Assembly: GCF_004684905.1 (NCBI RefSeq)
Contig: NZ_SRJC01000002.1
Location: 1-64,000 of the forward strand
From: Halobacillus salinus
Lineage (GTDB): Bacteria > Bacillota > Bacilli > Bacillales > Halobacillaceae
Length of the DNA: 64,000 bases
Direction: 5' to 3'
The position numbers and the translations under genes are program-made. Under the pieces are notes generated by a model, which was not told where the DNA came from, searched no databases, and saw nothing but the letters and a program-made list of their open reading frames with translations. Shown here one piece after another: positions 8,702 to 17,331 of this stretch. How positions within the stretch are numbered: position 1 is the first letter of the stretch; each line of letters begins with the position of its first letter.

Positions 8702-8895
8702 CGTAGCGGGTCCTCCTCTTCAGACTCACAGTTTGTCCTTATTCTAACATATTCTAAAGTCACTTTTTAGGAGAAGGCCTTACAGAAAATTTTTGTCGAA
8801 AAAAAGGGATTTCAGAAAAGGTGTGGAATAAGTAGAGAACAGATCTATCACTAAAAGGGGCATTCGGCCCAAGCCATACACATACATAACGGCAG

Positions 8896-8935
8896 CAGAA
8901 AGCCCGCGGTGGAACTATCCATCGCGGGCTTTCTG
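8896..8935 (-). terminator. Terminator of the fused-permease operon
   Basis: A 13-bp perfect stem CAGAAAGCCCGCG / CGCGGGCTTTCTG with a 14-base loop lies 17 bases after the downstream permease stop. Confidence 0.75.
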
Positions 8936-8952
8936 TTATATCTGTACAGAGC

Positions 8953-10935
8953 TCAACCAGACCTACGCCTTGCTAGCTCCTCCTCGATAAATTCAAATTC
9001 TTCTTCCCGAACAGAAGAGGGGGTCTGTTCTTCCTTTTTCCTCTTCGTAAGTAGACCTTTCCACCAGGACGTGCGTTTGATCGGAACTCCGACCCTGATA
9101 TGTTGAACCTCTTTGATCCCGGCAATGATCAGCTGCATAGCGATAATAAGAACCATGAAGCAGACAAGGGCCGGAACGATGTACCACCAGTTACCTGTCA
9201 TCAACGAGTTCTTCGCCGCTCCGATCAATCCGGACCATTCATTCGTGGAAGAGCGCGGGGGATCAGGTGGATAGATAATCGTTCCACCGAAGAAGACGTC
9301 CAGCACACCAAGGTGAATCAAAAGCAATAGCGTCTGGATGAATTGCTGACCGAACACGATTCCCATCCGTGCACTCAAGTGTGGCAAGAGGTGTTTCCAA
9401 AGTAAATGGACCGAACTCCCTCCCATCACTTTCGTACTGATGACGAACTCTTCTTTCAAGAATTGCTTCATTTCGTTCCCGAATAGAATCATGACAAGCG
9501 GCACGACGAGAAGCGTCAGCATCGTCCCTTCATATAAAATACGCTCCCACTGCGTCGAATCATCCATTCCCGGAGTGAAATCCAGGACCGGCTTCAGCAC
9601 AATGTAAGCAATGATCGTGAGCGGCAGGAAGTGCATGCCATCAACTAACTTTTCCACTCCCCTCTGCAGCTTGGGCGGGAAGAAAAAGGCGAAGGGAATT
9701 GCCAATATAAATCCTACTATCATACGCAAGAAAGCGACGACCAGAGCAAAGAGAATCGTGTATTTAGCTCCTACCAGCAGCTGGTCGACAATGCTGAAGC
9801 CCAGCTCATCAGTACCGAGAAATACAAATTCCGGAGAGTGCGGATTGGCACTCACCAGTTTGCCATTTTCATCGTATATAAGGATCGTTTGCTCAATGAG
9901 TGGGTCGGCCGTAAACGTGTGGATGAAACTGACGGTAAGCATTGTCCCGATGATCAGAAACCCTGCCAAGAATTTCGGATTTTTGAAGTGGGCTGCAAAC
10001 TCCTTCATCACCCGTTTGAATGACTTTCCTTGCCCTTTAAGTGAAATGCTGCCGAGAAAATGATTCATTCTTACAGTCGGAACGCTCATCATCGAATCAT
10101 CGCGAAAGACAAACGTTTCCACCCCTTGATAAAGAAAGAAAAACGGAGTGAACAACAATATCAAGATAACGGCGGTCACGAATGGACGGAAATCACTCAA
10201 AAAGGCCCAAGTGATACCATTTATATTAAAAATGTATTCAAAGATGAACAGGCTTGAGAGCGCCCCCCATACAATGATTTTAGAATGATAAAACATGCTT
10301 TTGACGATATTCCGCATCATATGGATGTTCAAAATCCTGCTTTTGACAAGGCCCTTACTTTTCGCCATATCAACGTAGGACTTCGTCATCTCTTCTTCCA
10401 TCAACGCCATGATGACCTTATACATCATCACCGTAGGGAGGACAGCAATCGTCAGGATCGGAAGAGCATAAATGCGGTCCTGTCCCACTGTCGCAAAGTC
10501 CATAACAATGATACCGGATTGTTTGTAAAACCAAACGATCAGTATTTGCAGACCGAAGGCAAGCAACAGATCAGGAATTGCTTCGAACAGATGCAGCACA
10601 CGCTCCATCATTCTTTTGACCCAGCGCGGCATGTACATCGTACCAAGCGCTAAGAAGAATGCGAGCGTCAAACCGAGCACAATTCCGGACAAGAACAAGG
10701 TCATCGAATATCGATATAGCCTCCACAGAAACCCGAATATCGGCTCAGGATGCCCTTTATAGAAATACACCCAGTCCGAAGGGGTTACCATCATGATGAA
10801 TAACCTTTTCAGCTCAGATAAATAAAGCGATATATTGAAAAACGCCCCGTCTTGAAACAGAACAGGCATCGTACTGATCAGAGCAATGCCTACGATACCT
10901 AATACATAATAAAACAAGAACGAAAGCACCCTCAT
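8953..10935 (-). CDS. Fused DppB-DppC-type ABC transporter permease (second of tandem pair)
   Basis: 660-residue membrane protein joining two peptide/nickel-type permease domains. The N-terminal half resembles DppB/OppB: a first membrane segment, an external region, then an ATPase-contact loop KSYVDMAKSKGLVKSRILN followed by HMMRN. The C-terminal half resembles DppC/OppC: LGTDELGFSIVDQLLVGAKYT followed by a second contact loop EEFVISTKVMGGSSVHLL and KHLLPH. The acidic C-terminal tail is cytoplasmic. It starts 15 bases after the paralogue at 10951 with AGGAGG upstream. ATPase and binding protein are absent nearby, so the substrate cannot be named. Confidence 0.82.
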   Translation of the reverse strand: MRVLSFLFYYVLGIVGIALISTMPVLFQDGAFFNISLYLSELKRLFIMMVTPSDWVYFYKGHPEPIFGFLWRLYRYSMTLFLSGIVLGLTLAFFLALGTMYMPRWVKRMMERVLHLFEAIPDLLLAFGLQILIVWFYKQSGIIVMDFATVGQDRIYALPILTIAVLPTVMMYKVIMALMEEEMTKSYVDMAKSKGLVKSRILNIHMMRNIVKSMFYHSKIIVWGALSSLFIFEYIFNINGITWAFLSDFRPFVTAVILILLFTPFFFLYQGVETFVFRDDSMMSVPTVRMNHFLGSISLKGQGKSFKRVMKEFAAHFKNPKFLAGFLIIGTMLTVSFIHTFTADPLIEQTILIYDENGKLVSANPHSPEFVFLGTDELGFSIVDQLLVGAKYTILFALVVAFLRMIVGFILAIPFAFFFPPKLQRGVEKLVDGMHFLPLTIIAYIVLKPVLDFTPGMDDSTQWERILYEGTMLTLLVVPLVMILFGNEMKQFLKEEFVISTKVMGGSSVHLLWKHLLPHLSARMGIVFGQQFIQTLLLLIHLGVLDVFFGGTIIYPPDPPRSSTNEWSGLIGAAKNSLMTGNWWYIVPALVCFMVLIIAMQLIIAGIKEVQHIRVGVPIKRTSWWKGLLTKRKKEEQTPSSVREEEFEFIEEELARRRSG

Positions 10936-10950
10936 GTTACATCCTCCTCT

Positions 10951-12951
10951 CTAACCTTGTTTCCGACGTTCTATCCAGACTTCATCCGTAAACACGAAAT
11001 CCTCCGGTTTTGGATCAGTGTTTTCTTGTTGAGATTTCGATCTTCTCCTACCCCATACCTTGCGCAACCAGTTGGAACGCTCAATCGGCACCCCTACCCT
11101 GACTTGTTGCACCTCTTTGATGCCGGAGATAATCAGTTGCATCGAGAAAATGAGGATGACAAAGCAAACAAGTGCAGGAATGATATACCACCAGCGACCG
11201 GTCATCAATGAATCTTTGGATGCTCCTATCAGTCCCGACCATTCATTAGTCATCGACCGTGGTGGATCATTTTGATACCTTGAGAAGGTCAGCTTCGTCC
11301 CTCCAAAATACAGGTTGAATACGCCGAGGTGGATCAACAGCAGCAACGTCTGGATAAACTGTTGACCGAATACCACTCCCATCCGGCTGCTTAGATGTGG
11401 CAGGAGGTGTTTTCTCAACAAGTGGACCGAGCTTCCTCCCATCACCTTCGTACTCATCACGAACTCCTCTTTCATTAGAAGCTTCATCTCGTTTCCGAAT
11501 AGCGTCATGACGAGTGGTACAACTAGAATCGTCATAATGATTCCCTGATACAATATCCGTTCGAATTCCGTTGTAGTGAATCCTCCCATCGGCATCCTCA
11601 ATACAGGCATCAACAACACGTAAGCAATCAAGGTCATCGGTAAGAAATGCATACCGTCTACCAATTTCTCGAAAACCCGCTGCAGTTTAGGCGGAAAGAA
11701 AAAGGCGAACGGAATAGCGAGAATAAAGCCAATCAGCATTCTGAAGAATGCGACAGCCAGCGCAAATAGTATCGTATATTTCGCTCCGACAACCAGCTGA
11801 TCGAAAATGCTGAATCCTAACTCGTCGGTTCCTAGAAATACATACTCCGGCGAATGCGGGGCGGCGCTGACCAGCTTGTCATTTTCATAAATATGGTAGA
11901 ACTTGTCTACAAGAGGGTCTGCGGTCATCGTGTAGACAATGCTCCAAACAAGCAGCGAGGTAATCACGAGAAAACCGATCAGGAATTTACCATTTTTGAA
12001 ATGGGCGCCCACTTCCTTCAGCATCTGTGTAAACCATTTAGCACTTCCGCCCTTGAACTTGGGACTGCCCACGAAGGTATTCATATTCCAGTTGATTTCT
12101 TTTGAAACGCTGCGGTCCTTAAAGATGAACAGCTCTGTCCCTTGGTAAATGATGAAGAATGGTGTGAACAGCATCAGTAGGATTGCGGACGTGACAATCG
12201 GCCTGAAATCCTGGAAGAAGGCTGTCGTAATGCCATTGATATTGAATATGTACTCAAATATGAACAAACTGGATAGCGATACCCAAATCATGATCTTGGA
12301 ATGATAGAAAATATTTTTCATGATGTTGCGGACGACGTGGACATTCAATATCATACCTTTTTCTAACCCTTTACTTCTCGCCATCTGGACATAAGACCTG
12401 GACATCTCTTCGTCCATCAACATGAGGATGATCTTGTACATCATAATCATCGGCAGGACTGAAATCGCAAGAATCGGTAAGGTATAAATTTTGTCCTCTC
12501 CGACGGAGGCGAAGTCTATGAATAAGATATCTGTTTGTTTAAACAGCCAGACGATGAAAAGCTGAAGAGAGAATGCAAGCAAGAGATCCGGAATCGACTC
12601 GAGCAGATTCAATAAGCGCTCAATTGTCGACTTCGCCCACTTTGGCAAGAACATCGTTCCGAGTGCAAATAGAAAGGCAAGAATAAAGGCTAAAATGATT
12701 CCAGCAAAAAAGAGCGTCATCGAATATCGATAAGGTTCCCATAGGTAGTCGAATAACGGGACTGGATTCCCTTTAAAGAGATAGACCCAATCAGAGGGCT
12801 GAAACAGACTCGCCACTAGCATTTTGAACTCTGCAAAGTAAGCTGACAAATTGAACAGGGATCCCTGCCTGAACAAAGCAGGTGTCGTACTAACCAGTAG
12901 GATCCCAATGATCCCGAGTATGTAATAAAAGAAGAACTTCACTATTTTCAT
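10951..12951 (-). CDS. Fused DppB-DppC-type ABC transporter permease (first of tandem pair)
   Basis: 666-residue paralogue of the protein encoded at 8953-10935, colinear over its whole length. It has the same two contact loops: RSYVQMARSKGLEKGMILN with HVVRN in the N half, and EEFVMSTKVMGGSSVHLLRK with HLLPH in the C half. The DppC-like entry LGTDELGFSIFDQLVVGAKYT lies near residue 370. The pair could form a heterodimer or be redundant. An AGGGG ribosome site lies 9 bases upstream. An AT-rich terminator separates it from ywgA, so the pair probably has its own promoter. Confidence 0.82.
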   Translation of the reverse strand: MKIVKFFFYYILGIIGILLVSTTPALFRQGSLFNLSAYFAEFKMLVASLFQPSDWVYLFKGNPVPLFDYLWEPYRYSMTLFFAGIILAFILAFLFALGTMFLPKWAKSTIERLLNLLESIPDLLLAFSLQLFIVWLFKQTDILFIDFASVGEDKIYTLPILAISVLPMIMMYKIILMLMDEEMSRSYVQMARSKGLEKGMILNVHVVRNIMKNIFYHSKIMIWVSLSSLFIFEYIFNINGITTAFFQDFRPIVTSAILLMLFTPFFIIYQGTELFIFKDRSVSKEINWNMNTFVGSPKFKGGSAKWFTQMLKEVGAHFKNGKFLIGFLVITSLLVWSIVYTMTADPLVDKFYHIYENDKLVSAAPHSPEYVFLGTDELGFSIFDQLVVGAKYTILFALAVAFFRMLIGFILAIPFAFFFPPKLQRVFEKLVDGMHFLPMTLIAYVLLMPVLRMPMGGFTTTEFERILYQGIIMTILVVPLVMTLFGNEMKLLMKEEFVMSTKVMGGSSVHLLRKHLLPHLSSRMGVVFGQQFIQTLLLLIHLGVFNLYFGGTKLTFSRYQNDPPRSMTNEWSGLIGASKDSLMTGRWWYIIPALVCFVILIFSMQLIISGIKEVQQVRVGVPIERSNWLRKVWGRRRSKSQQENTDPKPEDFVFTDEVWIERRKQG

Positions 12952-12993
12952 TTTCTTCGACCCCTATTTTCATATTTTTCAGATATCAGTTAA

Positions 12994-13031
12994 TAAAAAA
13001 ATAGATATACTGAATGTACCAGTATATCTAT
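12994..13031 (-). terminator. AT-rich terminator of ywfO-ywgA
   Basis: A 12-bp perfect stem ATAGATATACTG / CAGTATATCTAT (13001-13031) is followed on the minus strand by seven T (12994-13000). It lies 9 bases after the ywgA stop. Confidence 0.75.
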
Positions 13032-13039
13032 CCTATATC

Positions 13040-13540
13040 TTAATGGATGGTCCGGAGTTTTTCAATAAATTCCCATCCATTTTCCAAGTCTTCATCTGTA
13101 TAATTCTGGGTGCTCTTGACGGTGTAAACTTTTTCCTTCACTTCTTCTTTCGGAAGGTGTTCGAAAAACAACATCGTAGAGACGAGCTCAAGAAAACGGG
13201 AACTCTTTTCGTTCATCGTTGCAATATGCTCATGAAGCGGCGGCATATTATTTTCATAGTGTTCGAGAAAAGCTTTCCCATTATCCGTCAACTTGTAACG
13301 GTACTGGTAATAGTTCTTCTTCTCTTCTTTCGTCTCACTGATAAATCCAAGGTTGCACATCTCTTCGACCCGTAACGTCAATTCTTCTGAGTACGGGCCG
13401 TAAAAATGGAATTGGTAGCGCTCTTCAAATGGGATCTCACACTTTTTCAGTATGTAAATCATCTTCTGAAGCTTCTTACGCCCGACAACTTCATCCGTGC
13501 TTGAGAAAAACTGCATCAACTTTGCGTGATTCTCTAACAT
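13040..13540 (-). CDS. ywgA: YwgA family protein
   Basis: 166 residues, conserved next to ywfO in Bacillaceae; function unknown. The N-terminal pattern GRKKLQKMIYILKK and FHFYGPYSEEL looks like the K-L-x-K-x-x-Y / YGP layout of the Panacea (SocA-like) domain; that likeness is my inference from motif spacing. No membrane segment. It follows ywfO by 12 bases, so the two are cotranscribed, and ends at an AT-rich terminator. Confidence 0.85.
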   Translation of the reverse strand: MLENHAKLMQFFSSTDEVVGRKKLQKMIYILKKCEIPFEERYQFHFYGPYSEELTLRVEEMCNLGFISETKEEKKNYYQYRYKLTDNGKAFLEHYENNMPPLHEHIATMNEKSSRFLELVSTMLFFEHLPKEEVKEKVYTVKSTQNYTDEDLENGWEFIEKLRTIH

Positions 13541-13552
13541 GGAAGCTCACTC

Positions 13553-14848
13553 CTATCCATACAATATTTCCATAATCCGCTTCTTCGTCTTACTACGATT
13601 GGACATCTCCTGCAGGCGGTCGAGAGGGATGTACAATTTATGATCCGTCCGTTTCTTTCCGGAGATCGATTCTACGATGTCTGATAGTCTGGAAAGTTCT
13701 TTGAGTTCCTGATTCGGCTGCAGCAAGTGAATTGGTAGCCGCTCCCCTTCCTCACCAGGCCGGTAGAAATCATACGGCAGGTCAGAACTTGAATCGACGA
13801 CTAGATAATAATCCGGATTCAGCCCCGCTTTTTGGAACAGCTTGTACAACTCCATCCATTCATTCATCTGAGAGTTCGGGTTGAACTCGATATATTTGAA
13901 CAACTTCCGGTTAACAAACCGGTGGCACAAGTCACTAAGCACCGGATCCTCTTCCTGCATCCACGTCTGAAAGTAATAAAGCGTGACGGCTTCATCAAGC
14001 GCCAAATACTCAGACAGGTTCGGCTTCCCTTCAAAAAAGGAAAGGAAATGGACTGGCTCTAGTTTGAATGTGTAGTCCGACTCATAGAGCTCCTTCGCTC
14101 TGTGTAGAATTTTCGTCAGGATGACTTCTGCACTGCGTGTGACAGGATGGAAGTACACTTGCCAATACATCTGGTAGCGACTCATAATATAATCTTCCAC
14201 CGCGTGCATCCCGCTTTCCTTCACAACGACCTGATCCTCCATCGGCCGCATGACCCTGAGAATCCTTTCCATATCGAAGTGACCATAGCTTACACCAGTG
14301 AAATACGCATCCCGCTGCAAGTAATCCATACGATCGGCATCGATCTGGCTCGAGATCAAGCTTACGACAAGCTTGTTGGAATACGTCTTGTTAATGACGT
14401 CTGCCACCTTCTCAGGGAAGCCCTCCTCCACTCTACGGAGCACCTGATTCACTTCCGTATCTCCGAGCAGGATCGCCTGCGTGAAATCTTCATGATCGAG
14501 CTTGAACACTTTTTCAAAGGAATGGGAAAAAGGACCGTGACCCAAATCATGAAGCAGTGCCGCACTTAAACAAAGCAGGCGTTCTTCATCATCCCAATTC
14601 GGCCGATCTTTGAAGTTTTCGATAATGCGCCTCACAATTTCATACACACCTAAAGAGTGATTGAAACGGCTATGCTCTGCGCCGTGAAAGGTCAGATAGG
14701 ATGTCCCTAACTGTTTAATACGGCGAAGTCTTTGAAATTCAGCTGTCCCGATCAAATCCCAGATCACACGGTCCCGTACGTGAACGTAGCGGTGAACGGG
14801 ATCTTTAAACACCTTTTCTTCACTTAACTTCTCATCACGATAAGCCAT
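13553..14848 (-). CDS. ywfO: HD-domain phosphohydrolase YwfO
   Basis: About 431 residues with an HD metal phosphohydrolase core: HSRFNHSLGVYE, then HDLGHGPFSH carrying the HD pair, and downstream DADRMDYLQRD. The family includes dGTPase/SAMHD1-like and (p)ppGpp-related enzymes; the substrate is not shown by sequence. The frame extends to an ATG at 14872, but that codon lies only 8 bases past a TATAAT box. The ATG at 14848 has AAAGGA upstream at good spacing and is preferred. Confidence 0.9.
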   Translation of the reverse strand: MAYRDEKLSEEKVFKDPVHRYVHVRDRVIWDLIGTAEFQRLRRIKQLGTSYLTFHGAEHSRFNHSLGVYEIVRRIIENFKDRPNWDDEERLLCLSAALLHDLGHGPFSHSFEKVFKLDHEDFTQAILLGDTEVNQVLRRVEEGFPEKVADVINKTYSNKLVVSLISSQIDADRMDYLQRDAYFTGVSYGHFDMERILRVMRPMEDQVVVKESGMHAVEDYIMSRYQMYWQVYFHPVTRSAEVILTKILHRAKELYESDYTFKLEPVHFLSFFEGKPNLSEYLALDEAVTLYYFQTWMQEEDPVLSDLCHRFVNRKLFKYIEFNPNSQMNEWMELYKLFQKAGLNPDYYLVVDSSSDLPYDFYRPGEEGERLPIHLLQPNQELKELSRLSDIVESISGKKRTDHKLYIPLDRLQEMSNRSKTKKRIMEILYG

Positions 14849-14880
14849 CAGCTTTTCCTTTCCACTCGACATTTTTTACT

Positions 14881-14909
14881 ATTATATACCTTTTCACAAG
14901 ACAAGAAAA
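14881..14909 (-). promoter_or_regulatory. Sigma-A type promoter of ywfO-ywgA
   Basis: Minus-strand -35 TTTTCT (14904-14909), 17-base spacer, perfect -10 TATAAT (14881-14886). Transcription would start near 14874, making the ATG at 14872 unusable and supporting the start at 14848. Confidence 0.7.
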
Positions 14910-15087
14910 CGTCTTGACTTTCACATATATTGGATTTTCCATAACCGGACCCTCTCTTAAAGAGGGTCACAGGTTCAACATTTTATCAAAATCTTTTCCC
15001 GTTGAGTAGACCATATTTCGATGAATCGGTAGTTTCTTTGATATACTAGGAACGTAGCAACATTGTAAACGTGAAGGAGCTATCAAT

Positions 15088-15930
15088 ATGCAACAAACCC
15101 ATACATTACTACAAACGGGCGCTTACCGCTTCATCGACCAGAGCAGCCTCGGTCCGAACTTCAACGCACTGCAGTCGTTTGCGACCGATGATGCACTGGC
15201 GATTTCTGTCGGCGAAGGTTCCAGCCCGACAGCGGCTCGCCTCTGGGTCCACCACGATACGATCGTACTCGGAATTCCGGACGCCAGACTTCCTTACATC
15301 GAGGAAGGTGTCGAGTATCTCGAATCTGAAGGGTACAAAGTCATCGTCCGTAACTCAGGTGGACTAGCTGTCGTGCTGGATGAAGGCGTCTTAAACCTAT
15401 CCCTCATCTTCCCGAACCAAGAGGGCGTAAACATACACGAAGGTTACGATGCGATGGTTTCGTTCATTCATTTATTGTTTGAAGACTTAACCACCGATAT
15501 CGAGGCCTATGAAATCACCCGCTCTTACTGCCCAGGGACATACGACTTGAGCATAGACGGAAAGAAATTCGCCGGAATCTCGCAGCGTCGTGTCAAAAAT
15601 GGCTCAGCCGTGCAAATTTATTTGGACGTGACGGGAAGTGGTGCGGAACGGGCACAGCTGCTGAAGAGTTTTTATGAAGTGAGTAAAAAAGGAGAAGAGA
15701 CCCGCTTCACCTACCCGGATATCGACCCGGGCGTGATGGCCTCTATGAACGAGCTGCTCGGCACGTCGATGACAGTCGCGGACGTACGCGATCGTGTATT
15801 ACGAAAGCTCTACGATTTATCCGGTCATATCGTAACAGACCCGTTGGAAGGAAAAGAAATGGAGAATTTCGAGAAACGGTTTGAGCAGATGATCAAACGG
15901 AATGCAAAAGCGCTGGAAAACCTCAAATAG
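15088..15930 (+). CDS. lipL: Octanoyl-[GcvH]:protein N-octanoyltransferase
   Basis: Amidotransferase that moves octanoyl groups from GcvH to lipoyl domains of E2 subunits in Bacillus-type lipoate synthesis. 280 residues of the biotin/lipoate ligase fold: IVRNSGGLAVVLDEGVLNLS, then SYCPGTYDLSIDGKKFAGIS with the expected nucleophile Cys148 and Lys160. A GAAGGAG ribosome site precedes the ATG. It sits between ywfO and pta as in B. subtilis (ywfL). Its terminator overlaps the last codons. Confidence 0.93.
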   Translation: MQQTHTLLQTGAYRFIDQSSLGPNFNALQSFATDDALAISVGEGSSPTAARLWVHHDTIVLGIPDARLPYIEEGVEYLESEGYKVIVRNSGGLAVVLDEGVLNLSLIFPNQEGVNIHEGYDAMVSFIHLLFEDLTTDIEAYEITRSYCPGTYDLSIDGKKFAGISQRRVKNGSAVQIYLDVTGSGAERAQLLKSFYEVSKKGEETRFTYPDIDPGVMASMNELLGTSMTVADVRDRVLRKLYDLSGHIVTDPLEGKEMENFEKRFEQMIKRNAKALENLK

Positions 15931-15948
15931 AGGTCCAGCGCTTTTTTT
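15906..15948 (+). terminator. Terminator of lipL
   Basis: Stem AAAAGCGCTGG / CCAGCGCTTTT followed by a run of T. The left arm lies inside the end of the lipL coding sequence. Confidence 0.8.
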
Positions 15949-15958
15949 TAAATAAAGA

Positions 15959-15988
15959 AAAACCACGGCCATGTAAAGCCGTGGTTTT
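15959..15988 (-). terminator. Terminator of pta
   Basis: An 11-bp perfect stem AAAACCACGGC / GCCGTGGTTTT with an 8-base loop, 9 bases after the pta stop. Confidence 0.8.
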
Positions 15989-15997
15989 CAGTAATTA

Positions 15998-16972
15998 TTA
16001 TTGAACGGATTGAGCTGCTGTGATGATGGCTAGCTTGTACACATCATCTGCGTTACATCCGCGGGATAGGTCGTTTACTGGTTGGTTAAGACCTTGAAGG
16101 ACAGGACCTACTGCATCGAAGTTACCGAGACGCTGTGCAATTTTGTAGCCGATGTTTCCAGCTTCAAGACTCGGGAAGATAAAGGTATTCGCTTCGCCTT
16201 TCAATGGAGAGTCTGGCGCTTTCTTCTCTGCGACAGAAGGAACGAAGGCTGCGTCGAACTGGAACTCACCATCGATGACAAGATTATTATTCTGTTCTTT
16301 CGCAAGCTTCAATGCTTCTGAAACCTTTTCTGTTTCCGGAGACTGGGCGGAACCTTTAGTAGAGAAGCTCAACATCGCAACTTTCGGGTCGATGTCGAAT
16401 AGAGCTGCTGTCTCTGCACTTGCTAGCGCGATTTCCGCTAGGTCCTGGCTGTCCGGGTTGATGTTGATCGCACAGTCAGCGAATACATATTTCTCCTCTT
16501 CGCGAACCATCACGAACACACCGGAAGTCTTCTTGATTCCAGGCTTCGTCTTGATGATTTGCAGTGCTGGGCGAACTGTGTCCGCTGTTGAATGAGCAGC
16601 ACCACTTACAAGACCGTCTGCTTTGCCCATGTAGACAAGCATCGTACCGAAGTAGTTAGCCACTTGAAGGACTTCGCGTGCTTTCTCTTCCGTCGCTTTT
16701 CCTTTACGACGCTCAACAAAGCTTGCTACCATCTCGTCGAATTCGTCGTAGTTAGCTGGATCAAGAATTTCTGCTCCAGAAACATCTACGCCTACTTCCG
16801 CTGCTTTCTGTTCTACTTTTTCTTTATTTCCGACTAGTACAGGTTTCACTAGACCGTCGGCTCCAAGCTGGCTTGCAGCTGTTAGGATACGCTCGTCCAA
16901 AGCTTCAGGAAACACGATTTTCTTGCCTTTTCCATCAATCTTTGCTTTCAAAGTATCAAATAGGTTACTCAT
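15998..16972 (-). CDS. pta: Phosphate acetyltransferase
   Basis: Interconverts acetyl-CoA and acetyl phosphate; with acetate kinase it forms the overflow acetate pathway. At 324 residues it is the short EutD-type enzyme lacking N-terminal regulatory domains. Recognisable stretches are GLVSGAAHSTADTVRPALQI and, at the end, VNDLSRGCNADDVYKLAIIT. A GGAGG ribosome site lies upstream. A candidate cre site about 86 bases before the start agrees with CcpA activation of pta in B. subtilis. Confidence 0.96.
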   Translation of the reverse strand: MSNLFDTLKAKIDGKGKKIVFPEALDERILTAASQLGADGLVKPVLVGNKEKVEQKAAEVGVDVSGAEILDPANYDEFDEMVASFVERRKGKATEEKAREVLQVANYFGTMLVYMGKADGLVSGAAHSTADTVRPALQIIKTKPGIKKTSGVFVMVREEEKYVFADCAININPDSQDLAEIALASAETAALFDIDPKVAMLSFSTKGSAQSPETEKVSEALKLAKEQNNNLVIDGEFQFDAAFVPSVAEKKAPDSPLKGEANTFIFPSLEAGNIGYKIAQRLGNFDAVGPVLQGLNQPVNDLSRGCNADDVYKLAIITAAQSVQ

Positions 16973-17057
16973 GTTTAACCCTCCATTTTTTCATTTCTGT
17001 TATATATGATAAGACCTTTTGTGTTCAAATGAAAGTGGTATGGTTCGAATTTTTATA

Positions 17058-17071
17058 AGGAAGCGATTTCA
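17058..17071 (-). promoter_or_regulatory. Candidate cre (CcpA) site upstream of pta
   Basis: TGAAATCGCTTCCT on the minus strand matches the cre consensus TGWAANCGNTNWCA at all but two positions. Its distance from the gene (about 70 bases upstream of a probable start of transcription) is like the activating cre of B. subtilis pta. Confidence 0.45.
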
Positions 17072-17124
17072 ATTTCACTTTACCCTCTTTCGGGTGATCT
17101 CATTCGTGAGAGAGTGGGATTTAG

Positions 17125-17250
17125 GCGTTAAGACACTTTGATTGGACGTTGGGGCACTTTCGTTTAGCGTTAAGTCACTTTAATTTACGCTAAGGCACTT
17201 TGACTTTACGTTAGGTCACTTTCCCCCGAGGATAAGTCACTTTCCAACGA
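17125..17250. repeat. Six-unit 21-bp tandem repeat, CACTTT type
   Basis: Six degenerate units total 126 bases. Each has CACTTT preceded by a GTTAAG-like or GTTAGG-like block and followed by about 7 variable bases. The CACTTT blocks are 20-21 bases apart. The same consensus recurs at 48555-48676. No unique spacers. Confidence 0.85.
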
Positions 17251-17331
17251 AAGCTGAAAAATGAAGTCTTACGTTAAACTGTGTTATATTGAAACAGGAG
17301 AATTTTTTATAAAAAAAGGAGCGATCGCACC

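Larger units (their letters stand above)
16973..17331. other. Divergent pta/hemQ intergenic region
   Basis: Holds the pta leader, a candidate cre site (17058-17071), the 21-bp tandem array (17125-17250) and the hemQ promoter-leader stretch containing TATATT near 17286. No open frame with a ribosome site was found. Confidence 0.6.

Noticed and set aside
9611-10063. 150-codon plus-strand frame
   Set aside because: It is antisense within a long permease gene with clear family motifs; its product shows no domain.
14147-14569. 140-codon plus-strand frame
   Set aside because: Antisense to ywfO, whose HD motifs fix the true frame.
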